The position numbers and the translations under genes are program-made. From NCBI GenBank assembly GCA_040219575.1, contig JAVJSD010000104.1:62001-126000 (forward strand): a stretch of DNA of 64,000 nt, written 5' to 3'. The notes beneath the pieces were generated by a model, which searched no databases, was not told the origin of the DNA, and worked only from the letters and a program-made list of their open reading frames with translations. The DNA is from JAVJSD01 sp040219575 (GTDB taxonomy: Bacteria > Planctomycetota > Planctomycetia > Pirellulales > Pirellulaceae). Shown one piece after another: positions 41,958 through 50,330 of the stretch (position 1 is the stretch's first letter; each line of letters opens with the position of its first letter).

Positions 41958-43271
41958 TCAGGCAAACAGTTCCGGGATCGGATCGCCGTCGCGGAGAATC
42001 ATCACCGGCCGCCCCGTGGGGGTGTGGTACTCCTTCTTCGGGTCGATGCCCAGCGCGTGGAAGAAGCTGGCCGCGGCGTCGTCCGGCTTGTAGGGAGTGG
42101 AGACGGGCTCCTGTCCCTTGTCGTCGGTCTCTCCGATCACCTGGCCGCCCTGGATGCCGCCGCCCGCCATGATCATGCTCATCGCCCGAGCCCAATGGTC
42201 GCGGCCGGCGTTGCCGTTGATCTTCGGGGTGCGGCCGAACTCGCCGGTGGACCAAACCACGGTGCTGTCGAGCAGCCCCGACTCGTGCAAGTCCTCCAGC
42301 AGCGCCGCAACCCCTTGATCGAAGGGGGGAAGGAGGTTGTCTTTGAGGCTCTTGAAGTTTTCGCGGTGCGTGTCCCAACTGCCGAAGTCGATCGCCACGC
42401 AGCGGACGCCCGCCTCCACCAACCGCCGCGCGAGCAAGCACGCCTGCCCGAATTCGTTGCGGCCGTAACGCTCGCGTTGCTTCTCGGCGACACGATTCAA
42501 ATCGAACGCCTCGCGGGCCGCAGACGAGCGGAGGATGTCGTAGGCCTGCTGGTAGAACTTGTCCATGCCGTCGAGGGCCTGGCTCTCGAGCTTCGCGTTG
42601 CGGAACGTCGTATCGAGTCCCTGCATGAACGAGATCCGCGACTCGATGCGGTCCAGCGTCAGGCCGCCGGGCATCGCCAGCGCGCGGACGCTGAAATCGG
42701 CGGCGTTGGGATCGCCCGACACGGCGAACGAACTGTACGCCACCCCCAGATAACCCGGCGTTTCGACGCCGCCGTTGGTCCGCTTCACCGGCAGCGAGAC
42801 GTAGGGCGGAATGCCGACCGGCGCCTGGAGTTCCTTCGACACCACCGAGCCGTGGTTGGGATACTCCAGCGAGGGGATCGGCTTGTTGCCGCTGCGCATG
42901 TATTGCTGACCGGGCGCGTGGGCGGCCAGCGTGTGGCAGACGCTGCGGAGGAGGGCGTACTTGTCGGCTTGCCTGGCGAGATTCGGCATCAGCTCGCAGA
43001 TGTCGATGCCGGGGACGTTGGTCTTGGCCGGCTTGAACTCGCCGACCACGTCCTTGTCTTTCGACTCCGGCTTCATGTCCCAGGTGTCGAGGTGCGACTG
43101 ACCGCCGGGCAGGTAGATGAAGATGCCGTTCTTGCCGCGGTCGCCTGCGGCGATGGCGCCTTCCGCCTCCAGCTTCAACAGCCCGGCCAGGCTGACGCCC
43201 AAAGACCCCAGCGCGCCCGCCTTGAGAAAGTCACGTCGCCGAATTCCGTCGCAGTAGCTTCGCCTGGTCAT
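41958..43271 (-). CDS. DUF1501 secreted protein with Tat-type signal
   Basis: A 437-residue DUF1501 protein. Its Tat signal is GIRRRDFLKAGALG (9-22). The alkaline-phosphatase-like core holds FIYLPGGQSHLDTWDMKP at ~51-68, and IDFGSWDTHREN and WSTGEFGRTPKINGNAGRDH further on. The family is abundant in planctomycetes and always beside DUF1549/DUF1553 genes, as here (the partner is 146 bp upstream on the same strand). Its reaction is unproven; metal-dependent hydrolysis is assumed from the fold. Confidence 0.92.
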   Translation of the reverse strand: MTRRSYCDGIRRRDFLKAGALGSLGVSLAGLLKLEAEGAIAAGDRGKNGIFIYLPGGQSHLDTWDMKPESKDKDVVGEFKPAKTNVPGIDICELMPNLARQADKYALLRSVCHTLAAHAPGQQYMRSGNKPIPSLEYPNHGSVVSKELQAPVGIPPYVSLPVKRTNGGVETPGYLGVAYSSFAVSGDPNAADFSVRALAMPGGLTLDRIESRISFMQGLDTTFRNAKLESQALDGMDKFYQQAYDILRSSAAREAFDLNRVAEKQRERYGRNEFGQACLLARRLVEAGVRCVAIDFGSWDTHRENFKSLKDNLLPPFDQGVAALLEDLHESGLLDSTVVWSTGEFGRTPKINGNAGRDHWARAMSMIMAGGGIQGGQVIGETDDKGQEPVSTPYKPDDAAASFFHALGIDPKKEYHTPTGRPVMILRDGDPIPELFA

Positions 43272-43417
43272 GGTTTGGGTTTCCCGAGTGGATTCGTTTA
43301 GCGGCGTTTCGTAGCGGGCCGAAGGCGTCGGCGGACCGTTCGAATGTACGTAGCCGGCCAGTGCAGGGTCGTGCGTACGCGGTCGCCTCTGCGGCTTGCC
43401 GTCAAGCGAGTTGGTCG

Positions 43418-45859
43418 TTAGTGGTTGAAGACGAATTCGCGCAAGTTGAGCAGACTCCAGAGCAGGTCCTCGGCCCCTTGTCGTCGGTCTTTGGCCTGGC
43501 CGAGGAACTCGAGCGAGGAAAGCATCTCCTCGTCGCGCGGGTAGCGCGAGAGCGTGCCGAGGTACAACTCCTCGACGAGCGCCCGGTCGTCGGCGATCTG
43601 TTCGACCTGCGACGCCAGTTTGCCGTCCTTGCGGGCGATCTTGGCGTTCACGTCCTCGTCGTTGAGCAGGTACATCGCCTGCGCCAGTCCGGTCTCGATG
43701 CTGCGTTCGCAGTCGCAGGTCTGCGTTCGCAACGGGCGGCCGAAGATCGCCAGGGCGTACTCGGGTCCGCCGCCTCGCAAGCGACTGGGGGCGAGGTTGA
43801 TGGCCCGCGTCCCCTGGGGAGCGTTGCTCGATCCGAAGTCGTCCCAGCCGCCGGTCACCTGGTTGATGGCGTCGAGCACCACTTCCGCCGGCATCCGCCG
43901 CAGCAGGGCGTGCGAGAAGTTCCGCTCGTCGAGCCGGTTGCTCTCGTTGGGCTGCCACGAAAGTTGGTAGGTGCGGCTGTTCAAGATGCGGCGATGCAGG
44001 TGCTTCAGATCGAAGCCGCTTTCGATGAAGTCTTGCGCCAGCCAGTCGAGCAGTTGTGGATTCGAAGGCGGATTAGCGGCGTTGAAATCGTCGACCGGAT
44101 TGACGACGCCCACGCCCAGGTAGTGCCCCCACAGGCGATTGGCGATCGACCGGGCGAAGTAGCGGTTGTCGGGCGAACGCATCCATTGCCACAGCGCCTC
44201 GCGGGGGTCTTGTCCGTCTTCAAAGGGAATCACGTCGCCGGCCAGCTGCTTGGGCGGCTGCTTCTCGCGGCGCTGGATCGCCTTGTCCGACGTATCGACG
44301 TAGATCTCGTTGTAGCGGAAATCCTGCTGGCCGCCCTTCTTGGCGAGTTCCTTGGGAACGTCTTTGGGGACGCCCCGACCCAGTCCGTCGAAAATGGCGG
44401 TGAAGCCTTTGAAGTCGTCCTGCGTCCACTGGTCGAAGGGATGCTTGTGGCACTGGGCGCACTCCAGCCGGACGCTGAGAAAGGCGTACGCCACCTGCAG
44501 GCCGACGGTTTCGGCGCGGCTGTTGCCCGCCTTCAGCCAGAAGATGTCGTTGGTCTTGCGGCTGGCGTAGGTGCCGTCGTCGAATCCCTTGTCGAGGTTG
44601 TCGCGGATGGTCTTGTAGTCCTCGACCACCTCATCGAGCGGCCGGCCTTCGCGGGTGGTGGCGGTCAGAAAGCCGCCCACGATTTCGTCGTAGGGGACGT
44701 TGCGGCCGAGTTTGTCGCGCAGCCAGTCGTGCCACAGCCAACCGGTCTTGGCGCGGGGCTGCGGCGTGAAGCGGTTGTCGTTGCCCGTCCAGTCGGAGAA
44801 CTTCGTGGCCCAGTACATGCTGTACTCGGCCCGGTCGAGCAGTTCGTCGATCAGCCGCCCGCGTTTGCCCGGCTGCGTGTCGGCCAAAAATGTCCGCGCC
44901 TCGTCGGCGGTCGGCAGCGTGCCGATCACGTCGAGATAGACGCGCCGCAGGAACTCTTCGTCGCTGCACAACTCCGAGGGAGCGATGTTCACCTTGCGAA
45001 GTTTCGTTTCGACAAACTCGTCGATCGGATTGTTGGCGGGGTACGCGAACTGCTGCGTCTCGCCGGGGAAGGGAACGATCACGTGCGTCGTGACCACGCC
45101 GCCGCCGTAACTGGCGACGATGGCGGTGTCGCCGGGGCCGGCGGCGGAAACGGTTCCCGCTTCCGTCACTTCGGCCACGGTTTCGTCGTTGGTGGAGAAG
45201 ATCGTCAGCGGCGTGGCGTCCTCGATCGAGCCGTCGGAAAAGTGCGCCACGACGCGCAATTCAACCGGCTCGCCCCCTGCGGCCGCAAGCACGATTTCGC
45301 TCGGCAGGACTTCCAATCGCTCCAGCCGCGCGGCTTGCTTGCGGTCGTACTTGGCGCCGCGCTCGATCCACGTGCGGAATAGGCGATCCTGCCAGCCGCC
45401 GGCTTCGAATCGGACGCCCCCGTCATGATCCTCGACGCCCGTCGGCTTGAGCACCGCGATGCTCTCATCCGGCATGCCGGGGATGACGCGCGGGCCTTCG
45501 CCTTCATCGGTCAGCGCCGTGTAGTCGAAGCTCGGATCGTGTCCGAACAGGCTGAGTCGAAAGCCGCCCTGTCCCTGAAACGAGCCGTGGCAGGCGCGAT
45601 TTGTGCAGCCCACCTTGCCCAACAGCGGCACCACATGGCGGGTGAAGTCGGGCTGGCCCCCTTCACCATCGGCCGACCAACGCAGGTCGGCCCGCTGGAT
45701 TTGCTGTTGGGACGCGCTACTGTCTGCTTGCTGGTCCTCACCGGTCGGCGTTTCATCGGCCCGAGTGTTGGACGAGAAGAGCGCCGCGGCGAAGAGGGCG
45801 GCGAGCAGCGTGCGGCCGAGGTGTTCCGTCAGCGGCGACATCGAAGGCAATCGTTGCAT
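43418..45859 (-). CDS. DUF1549/DUF1553 secreted protein with Ig-like insertion
   Basis: An 813-residue exported protein: signal peptide to ~35, then a cytochrome-like segment with C85-x4-C90-H91 (VGCTNRACHGSFQG). An Ig-like BIG2-type domain follows (~185-275), then DUF1549 (from NPIDEFVETKLRKVNIAPS) with CAQCHKHPFDQWTQ, and DUF1553 (SPDNRYFARSIANRLWGHYLG onward). The first CxxCH is altered to C-x4-CH, so haem binding there is doubtful, while the CAQCH in DUF1549 is intact. It probably works with the DUF1501 protein encoded next. Confidence 0.9.
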   Translation of the reverse strand: MQRLPSMSPLTEHLGRTLLAALFAAALFSSNTRADETPTGEDQQADSSASQQQIQRADLRWSADGEGGQPDFTRHVVPLLGKVGCTNRACHGSFQGQGGFRLSLFGHDPSFDYTALTDEGEGPRVIPGMPDESIAVLKPTGVEDHDGGVRFEAGGWQDRLFRTWIERGAKYDRKQAARLERLEVLPSEIVLAAAGGEPVELRVVAHFSDGSIEDATPLTIFSTNDETVAEVTEAGTVSAAGPGDTAIVASYGGGVVTTHVIVPFPGETQQFAYPANNPIDEFVETKLRKVNIAPSELCSDEEFLRRVYLDVIGTLPTADEARTFLADTQPGKRGRLIDELLDRAEYSMYWATKFSDWTGNDNRFTPQPRAKTGWLWHDWLRDKLGRNVPYDEIVGGFLTATTREGRPLDEVVEDYKTIRDNLDKGFDDGTYASRKTNDIFWLKAGNSRAETVGLQVAYAFLSVRLECAQCHKHPFDQWTQDDFKGFTAIFDGLGRGVPKDVPKELAKKGGQQDFRYNEIYVDTSDKAIQRREKQPPKQLAGDVIPFEDGQDPREALWQWMRSPDNRYFARSIANRLWGHYLGVGVVNPVDDFNAANPPSNPQLLDWLAQDFIESGFDLKHLHRRILNSRTYQLSWQPNESNRLDERNFSHALLRRMPAEVVLDAINQVTGGWDDFGSSNAPQGTRAINLAPSRLRGGGPEYALAIFGRPLRTQTCDCERSIETGLAQAMYLLNDEDVNAKIARKDGKLASQVEQIADDRALVEELYLGTLSRYPRDEEMLSSLEFLGQAKDRRQGAEDLLWSLLNLREFVFNH

Positions 45860-46194
45860 GTTCCCCTCCCAGGGGTGCGAGGCGGGAGGCAGTTGGTAGG
45901 GAGATCGCGCGGTGGGGCGGGCGCCCTTCTAAGCAAGACGCGCGGCGGGCTTCGATTATTGTACCGATGTTGATGCGTTGTTGCACGTGAAGACGTAACT
46001 CGTTGCGGCTTGTGCATTTATTCACAAAGTCGCCGGGCAAGAAAAGGTTTGACGAGACGGGGCGCGCTGCGCTATTCTTAACTTGGCGTAAGCAAACCCC
46101 GTGACGCGATGCGACACCGCGCGACGTCCGGCGCCGCACGCCCGACTCGTCTCGGTTTCTTATCCGTCCTCCGTTCGAAACGAGGAGAATCGCC
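45860..46194. other. Divergent intergenic region, 335 bp
   Basis: It separates the DUF1549 gene from the CBS gene. Around 45960-46080 it is AT-richer than the rest and holds the CBS-gene promoter. No other feature is seen. Confidence 0.5.
46049..46078 (+). promoter_or_regulatory. Candidate promoter of the CBS-domain gene
   Basis: TTGACG (46049-46054), 18 bases, TATTCT (46073-46078) in an AT-rich island. The coding start lies 117 bp downstream, which leaves a long untranslated leader. Confidence 0.5.
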
Positions 46195-46620
46195 ATGATT
46201 CTGCGCGACATCTTGCGTACCAAGGGCAGCAGCGTCCACTCCATTCATCCCTCGGCCACGCTGGCCGAGGTGGTGAACCGACTGGTGGAGCACAACTGCG
46301 GTTCGCTGGTGGTTTGCGAGAACGAGCAGATGGTGGGGATCATCACGGAGCGCGACATCCTGCGGGCCTGCGCCTTCAACGGCGGAACGCTGGCCGAGAA
46401 GCTGGTGCGCGACTCGATGACCACCAACGTGACCATCGGCAGTCCCGACGACAGCATCGGCGACACGATGGGCCTGATGACCGACCGCCGCATCCGCCAC
46501 CTGCCGATCCTCGAGGAGGGCAAGCTCGCCGGGCTGATCTCCATCGGCGACGTCGTCAAATCGCAGCACGACAACCTCGAAGTCGAAAACCACCTGCTCA
46601 AGAACTACATCCAGAGCTAG
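46195..46620 (+). CDS. Two-CBS-domain protein
   Basis: A 141-residue stand-alone Bateman module made of two CBS motifs. They are at about 12-62 (PSATLAEVVNRLVEHNCGSLVV, MVGIITERDILR) and 78-130 (PDDSIGDTMGLMTDRRIRHLPI, KLAGLISIGDVVK). Such pairs bind adenosine nucleotides. It acts as a cytosolic sensor or partner; the target protein is not visible. It starts after an ACGAGGAGAA ribosome site. Confidence 0.88.
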   Translation: MILRDILRTKGSSVHSIHPSATLAEVVNRLVEHNCGSLVVCENEQMVGIITERDILRACAFNGGTLAEKLVRDSMTTNVTIGSPDDSIGDTMGLMTDRRIRHLPILEEGKLAGLISIGDVVKSQHDNLEVENHLLKNYIQS

Positions 46621-46740
46621 CGCCGGCCGGCAGTATCAAGATGCTTGTTCACCGCCCCTATTCGCGCCGCGTGGTCGCCGGGAAGGACGACCACGAAGTG
46701 CGCGAAAGGCGCCAAGACAGGAAGCGAATCTCTTGTTCAA

Positions 46741-47301
46741 CTATGCGTCGCAATCCCGACACACCGTCCTCTCGGACTTGGGGTCGCAATCCACGAGGTT
46801 GCCACGTTGGTCGAAATGGAAGACGCAGCACTTGTCGAGGGCTTCCTTGAGCATGGCCCGACCTCGTTGAATCCGGGATTTGGCGCCAGATTCTGCCAGG
46901 CCGAGCCTCTCGGCAACTTCTCGCTGTCGCAAGCCGTCGATCTCCGACATGCGAACAGCCTGCTGATAGGGATTGGGCAACTGGCCGATGAGTTCGTCGA
47001 GCCATCTTTCGGCGCCGCTCAGCCATTGGCTGCGCTCGTCAGACTCGGCGATCGGATCGACGTCGGCCAGCGGCTCCGTTGTTCGTGAGCGGTGATGGTC
47101 GTGGATCACGTTACGGGCGATCTGGTAGACCCATGCCGCCAGGCGATCTGCTTTACGCAGGCGGTCGATGTTCTTGTGGACGCGCAAGAACGTCTCTTGG
47201 AGCAGATCGTCGGCGGCATGGTCGTCAGCGACACGGCGGCGGATGAACCGGCGCAAGTCGGCGCTAAGTTTCGACCAAACTGCTTCGGTGGTTGTCGCCA
47301 T
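46741..47301 (-). CDS. ECF sigma factor, SigZ-like, with cysteine-rich C-terminus
   Basis: A 186-residue sigma factor. Region 2 is RFIRRRVADDHAADDLLQETFLRVHKNIDRL (18-48) with the -10 contact WVYQIARNVIHDHHR, and region 4 is EIDGLRQREVAERLGLAESGAKSRIQRGR (119-148). The closing ~30 residues hold C158, C159, C172, C181 and C184. SigZ-type sigma factors with such tails are found beside arsenic genes, and metalloid sensing through the cysteines is a reasonable inference, not shown. No anti-sigma gene is seen. It starts 15 bp after arsI ends, so the two form an operon. Confidence 0.82.
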   Translation of the reverse strand: MATTTEAVWSKLSADLRRFIRRRVADDHAADDLLQETFLRVHKNIDRLRKADRLAAWVYQIARNVIHDHHRSRTTEPLADVDPIAESDERSQWLSGAERWLDELIGQLPNPYQQAVRMSEIDGLRQREVAERLGLAESGAKSRIQRGRAMLKEALDKCCVFHFDQRGNLVDCDPKSERTVCRDCDA

Positions 47302-47316
47302 GATCGTCCTCAAAGC

Positions 47317-47859
47317 TCAGTTTCCCGTTCCGCATCCACAAGCCGTCGTCGCCTCGCTGCGAAGCGCCGCCTGCGCCGCCGTCAAATCACCCTCCTTGAC
47401 GGCCTGCTTCAAGTCAGCGCAGCAGTTGTTCTGGGATGAGTGGTGATAGGCGCCCTCGTCGTCCAGCACCACGTACACCTCCCACTGATTGCCGTCCGGG
47501 TCGGCGGCCCAGACCTTGTTCTGAACCGTGTAGCAGCAGGTGACGTTCTCTTCCTTTCGGGTTTGCAGCCCCGACTTCTCCAGGCGATCCGAAACGGCCT
47601 CGACGGCCGCGGTCGACTTGACCTGGATGCCGAAGTGGGCCACTGGATTGTTGGGGCCGGTTTCACCGCCGAACGCGTTGAGCGAGAGGTTTACGGGCGG
47701 TTCGACGACCTCGAATTTCGCGTAGCCAGCCCGCGTCTTCGTCGACTCTTGGCCGAAGAGCGCCCGGTAGAACGCCTCCGACTGCTTGAGGTTTTCGACC
47801 GCCAGGGCGACGTGAATGCGGCTGGCCGTAGGAAATTGTACTGCGGATTCGGTCTTCAT
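47317..47859 (-). CDS. arsI: ArsI-like C-As lyase (VOC/CadI family)
   Basis: A 180-residue VOC-fold metalloenzyme. The mononuclear metal ligands expected for ArsI are present: H16 (RIHVALAVENL), H75 (NNPVAHFGIQ) and E127 (WEVYV). The trivalent organoarsenical is bound by the adjacent pair C108-C109 in NVTCCYTVQNKVWAADPDG. It cleaves the carbon-arsenic bond of methylarsonous acid and related trivalent aryl arsenicals with O2. Extra cysteines lie in the tail (CC at 146-147, CGC at 174-176). The GCTGGAG site precedes the ATG. It is read divergently from arsR, sharing the 215-bp control region. Confidence 0.87.
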   Translation of the reverse strand: MKTESAVQFPTASRIHVALAVENLKQSEAFYRALFGQESTKTRAGYAKFEVVEPPVNLSLNAFGGETGPNNPVAHFGIQVKSTAAVEAVSDRLEKSGLQTRKEENVTCCYTVQNKVWAADPDGNQWEVYVVLDDEGAYHHSSQNNCCADLKQAVKEGDLTAAQAALRSEATTACGCGTGN

Positions 47860-47990
47860 GGCTTTTCTCCAGCATGGTTGCCTTGCTCGGGCCGTCGTTC
47901 AGCCCTTCTGCAAGTACAGACGCCGCGGCGGAGAGAAAGACGCAATAGATCGGCATAAATCGGCGGCGGCCCCGTTTGATCAGCGACCGT

Positions 47991-48019
47991 TTGACAATTC
48001 TGCGTCCGAACGCTATAAT
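47991..48019 (+). promoter_or_regulatory. Exact-consensus promoter of arsR
   Basis: TTGACA (47991-47996), a 17-base spacer and TATAAT (48014-48019) match the sigma-70 consensus at every position with optimal spacing. The transcription start should fall near 48026, inside the arsR operator region. Confidence 0.85.
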
Positions 48020-48023
48020 TGGC

Positions 48024-48046
48024 TAATTGCACAACTAAGCAAATTA
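48024..48046 (+). promoter_or_regulatory. Candidate ArsR operator
   Basis: An inverted repeat TAATTGC (48024-48030) and GCAAATTA (48039-48046) with an 8-base spacer lies just downstream of the -10 box and across the expected start, where bound ArsR would block transcription. TTGGC just upstream recurs in the site at 48441. Confidence 0.6.
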
Positions 48047-48074
48047 CGATTAGCAAGCATGGAAAGAGGAAACC

Positions 48075-48401
48075 ATGGAATCACGTGAAGACCGAATCCG
48101 GTACGAGACGCGAGCCAAGATTCTCAAGGCTTTGGCGCATCCTTCTCGTCTGAAGCTGATCGACAAACTGGCCGAGGAAGAGGAAGTCTGCGTTTGCGAT
48201 CTCACGGAAGTCATCGGCAGCGACATGTCGACGGTCTCGCGGCACCTGTCGCAACTGAAGAACGCCGGCATCGTCGAGAGCGAGAAGCACGGCCAGATGG
48301 TGTTCTACCGATTGCGCGTGAAGTGTCTCAAGAGCTTGTTTCGTTGCATCGAGTCGGTGGTGCAGTGCAATGTGGATGAAAGTTTGGTCATGCTGTCGTA
48401 A
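48075..48401 (+). CDS. arsR: ArsR-family metalloregulatory repressor
   Basis: A 108-residue winged-helix repressor. ILKALAHPSRLKLIDKLAE precedes the metalloid site C39-V-C41 in EEEEVCVCDLTEVIG, the ELCVCDL-type motif of classical ArsR, and the recognition helix is SDMSTVSRHLSQLKNAGIVE. Further cysteines near the C-terminus (C85, C91, C98) could be extra ligands. It derepresses the operon when As(III) or Sb(III) binds. It is the first rightward gene of the arsenic locus and has an exact-consensus promoter. Confidence 0.93.
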   Translation: MESREDRIRYETRAKILKALAHPSRLKLIDKLAEEEEVCVCDLTEVIGSDMSTVSRHLSQLKNAGIVESEKHGQMVFYRLRVKCLKSLFRCIESVVQCNVDESLVMLS

Positions 48402-48440
48402 CCGCGACCAGAGCGGCCCGGCCTTTTTTTCGCCTAGTAT

Positions 48441-48456
48441 TTGGCCATTTAGCCAA
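48441..48456 (+). promoter_or_regulatory. Inverted repeat before arsP, possible second ArsR site
   Basis: TTGGC-CATTTA-GCCAA (48441-48456) is a perfect 5-bp dyad 22 bases before the arsP start. A run of seven T's precedes it at 48424-48430. It may be a second ArsR box or a processing site; the dyad is clear, the role is inferred. Confidence 0.45.
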
Positions 48457-48478
48457 GTACGCAAGTAGTGGCGATGAA

Positions 48479-50005
48479 ATGAAACGCGAATGGAAAATCC
48501 TGGCGGCCTTTCTCGCTGTGTTCTTGTTCGCTTATTTCGTGCCACTGGCCACGCCGCAGTTCGCCCCCGAGGCGAATCCGCTGGCGGCGAAAGTCACCGC
48601 GGCGATTGTCGAGGCCTTTCTCCTATTGCAGTGGTACGCCCGCAATCACACGCTCGCCTGCGTGTTGCCCGCCTTGTTCATCGCCGGCGCGATCACCACA
48701 TTTCTCGCCAAGCAAACGGTGCTCAAGCATTTGGGGCCGAAAGCCAACAAGGTAGAAGCCTATTCCGTCGCCTCGGTGTCGGGCACGGTGCTCGCCGTGT
48801 GCTCGTGCAGTGTGCTGCCGATGTTCGCCGGCATTTATCGCGTCGGCGCGGGACTCGGGCCTGCGGCCTGTTTTCTCTATGCCGGCCCCGCCATCAACGT
48901 GCTGGCGATCTTTCTGACGGCGCGAGTCCTCGGCCTCGAACTCGGAATCGCTCGCGTCGTCGGTGCGATGCTCTTTGGCGTTGTGATCGGCCTGTTGATG
49001 GCGCTGCTGTTTCGCCGTAGCGAAGAGCAAAGAACCGCGGCCACGCTCGCTCTGCCCGATCCTCCCGCGGCGAAACGGCCGCTGTGGAAGAACGCCTCGC
49101 TGCTGGCCGCCATGCTGGCCTTCTTGATCTTCAGCGACTGGTTCAACCCGGGCGACAAGCAGGTGCGTCTCGCCGACGGAACCGAATTCGCCGCGGTGCT
49201 GCAGTACGAAACCGAGTCGAGCTACGACCTGCGGCTGAAGGAGGCGACGCTGGGCCGGCAAACCTCCGAAGTGGTCCGCATCGCCAAGAACGAGGTGGCC
49301 CAGATCGAGGACGTGAAGACGTGGGTGACGTTCATCTACGACTACCGCTGGTATCTCGCCGGCGGGATGGGACTGTTGGTCGTTCTCATGAGCGTGGCCT
49401 GGTTGGATCGCAGCGACTTTCACGAGTGGATGGGAAACACGTGGGAGTTCTCCAAACTGCTGATTCCCCTGCTATTCGGCGGCGTGTTCGTGGTCGGCTT
49501 CCTGGGAGCGCTGATTCCCGAGAAGCAAGTCGCCGCCTTGGTGGGAGACAACAGTTTCCTGTCGAACCTCGTCGCTTCGGTCATCGGCTGCCTGTTCTAC
49601 TTCGCCACGCTGACGGAGGTTCCCATCCTGGAAGCCTTGATGCGAAACGGCATGGCGAGCGGCCCGGCTTTGGCGCTGCTGCTCGCCGGCCCCGCGCTCT
49701 CGCTGCCCAGCATTCTCGTGATTCGCTCCGTGATCGGCGACAGGAAGACCATCGTGTTCGTGGCGCTGGTGATCATCATGGCCGCGCTCGCGGGGATGGC
49801 CTTCGGCGCGATCTTCCCGCAGGCGTCGTCGCCTTCGATGCCGACGCCGACATCAGCGACATCAACATCAACAACAACAGAACCCGCGCCAAACGCCGAA
49901 GCCGCGACAGGTCCAAGCGCGACCGCGACGACATCAAAGCAGGGCGCCTCGGCGGACGCACCGACGCGTGAGCTGCTCGACAACGCCGCCAACATTCGGC
50001 GATGA
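48479..50005 (+). CDS. arsP: ArsP-type organoarsenical efflux permease
   Basis: A 508-residue permease of the DUF318/SO_0444/ArsP family. About eight to ten helices lie in two halves, with the key motif SGTVLAVCSCSVLPMFAGIY (C108, C110) and the repeat-related GCLFYFATLTEVPILEAL in the second half. ArsP exports trivalent methyl and aromatic arsenicals. A soluble ~90-residue insert (DKQVRLADGTEF to VKTWVTF) separates the halves, and the last ~60 residues are Ser/Thr/Ala-rich and disordered. The first ATG is at 48479; an ATG-AAA-TGA just upstream is too short to matter. Confidence 0.85.
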   Translation: MKREWKILAAFLAVFLFAYFVPLATPQFAPEANPLAAKVTAAIVEAFLLLQWYARNHTLACVLPALFIAGAITTFLAKQTVLKHLGPKANKVEAYSVASVSGTVLAVCSCSVLPMFAGIYRVGAGLGPAACFLYAGPAINVLAIFLTARVLGLELGIARVVGAMLFGVVIGLLMALLFRRSEEQRTAATLALPDPPAAKRPLWKNASLLAAMLAFLIFSDWFNPGDKQVRLADGTEFAAVLQYETESSYDLRLKEATLGRQTSEVVRIAKNEVAQIEDVKTWVTFIYDYRWYLAGGMGLLVVLMSVAWLDRSDFHEWMGNTWEFSKLLIPLLFGGVFVVGFLGALIPEKQVAALVGDNSFLSNLVASVIGCLFYFATLTEVPILEALMRNGMASGPALALLLAGPALSLPSILVIRSVIGDRKTIVFVALVIIMAALAGMAFGAIFPQASSPSMPTPTSATSTSTTTEPAPNAEAATGPSATATTSKQGASADAPTRELLDNAANIRR

Positions 50006-50045
50006 AACGCCCTCGACACAAACTCCAACACAAAGGAACTCCGCC

Positions 50046-50279
50046 ATGAAGAACGTGCAAATTCTGGGAACGGGATGCCGCAAGTGCGCCCAACTGCAGG
50101 CCAAGGCCGAGGAAGCAATCAAGCACCTCGGAATCGAAGCCAGCGTCGAGAAGGTTGAAGACATCACCAAGATCGCCGAGTTCGGCGTCTTCATGACGCC
50201 CGCGTTGGTCGTCGACGGCCAAGTCAAAGTGCAGGGGCAGATCCCCACGGTGTCGCAGATCGAAACCATGCTCGGGTAA
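50046..50279 (+). CDS. Small thioredoxin-fold protein, ArsE-like
   Basis: Seventy-seven residues with the redox pair C11-R-K-C14 in GTGCRKCAQL and the cis-proline strand FGVFMTPALVVDG, a glutaredoxin-like redox-active disulfide protein 2 domain. Its size and place before ArsF- and ArsG-like genes suit ArsE, the small redox protein reported in the ArsEFG efflux system for trivalent aromatic arsenicals. That match is by context and fold, since many unrelated operons carry the same small thioredoxin. The start follows CAAAGGAACTCC. Confidence 0.7.
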   Translation: MKNVQILGTGCRKCAQLQAKAEEAIKHLGIEASVEKVEDITKIAEFGVFMTPALVVDGQVKVQGQIPTVSQIETMLG

Positions 50280-50330
50280 GGACCGGTTCCGCGGGAATCT
50301 CCCCCTTGGTTTCCTACAGGAGTCGTGTTC

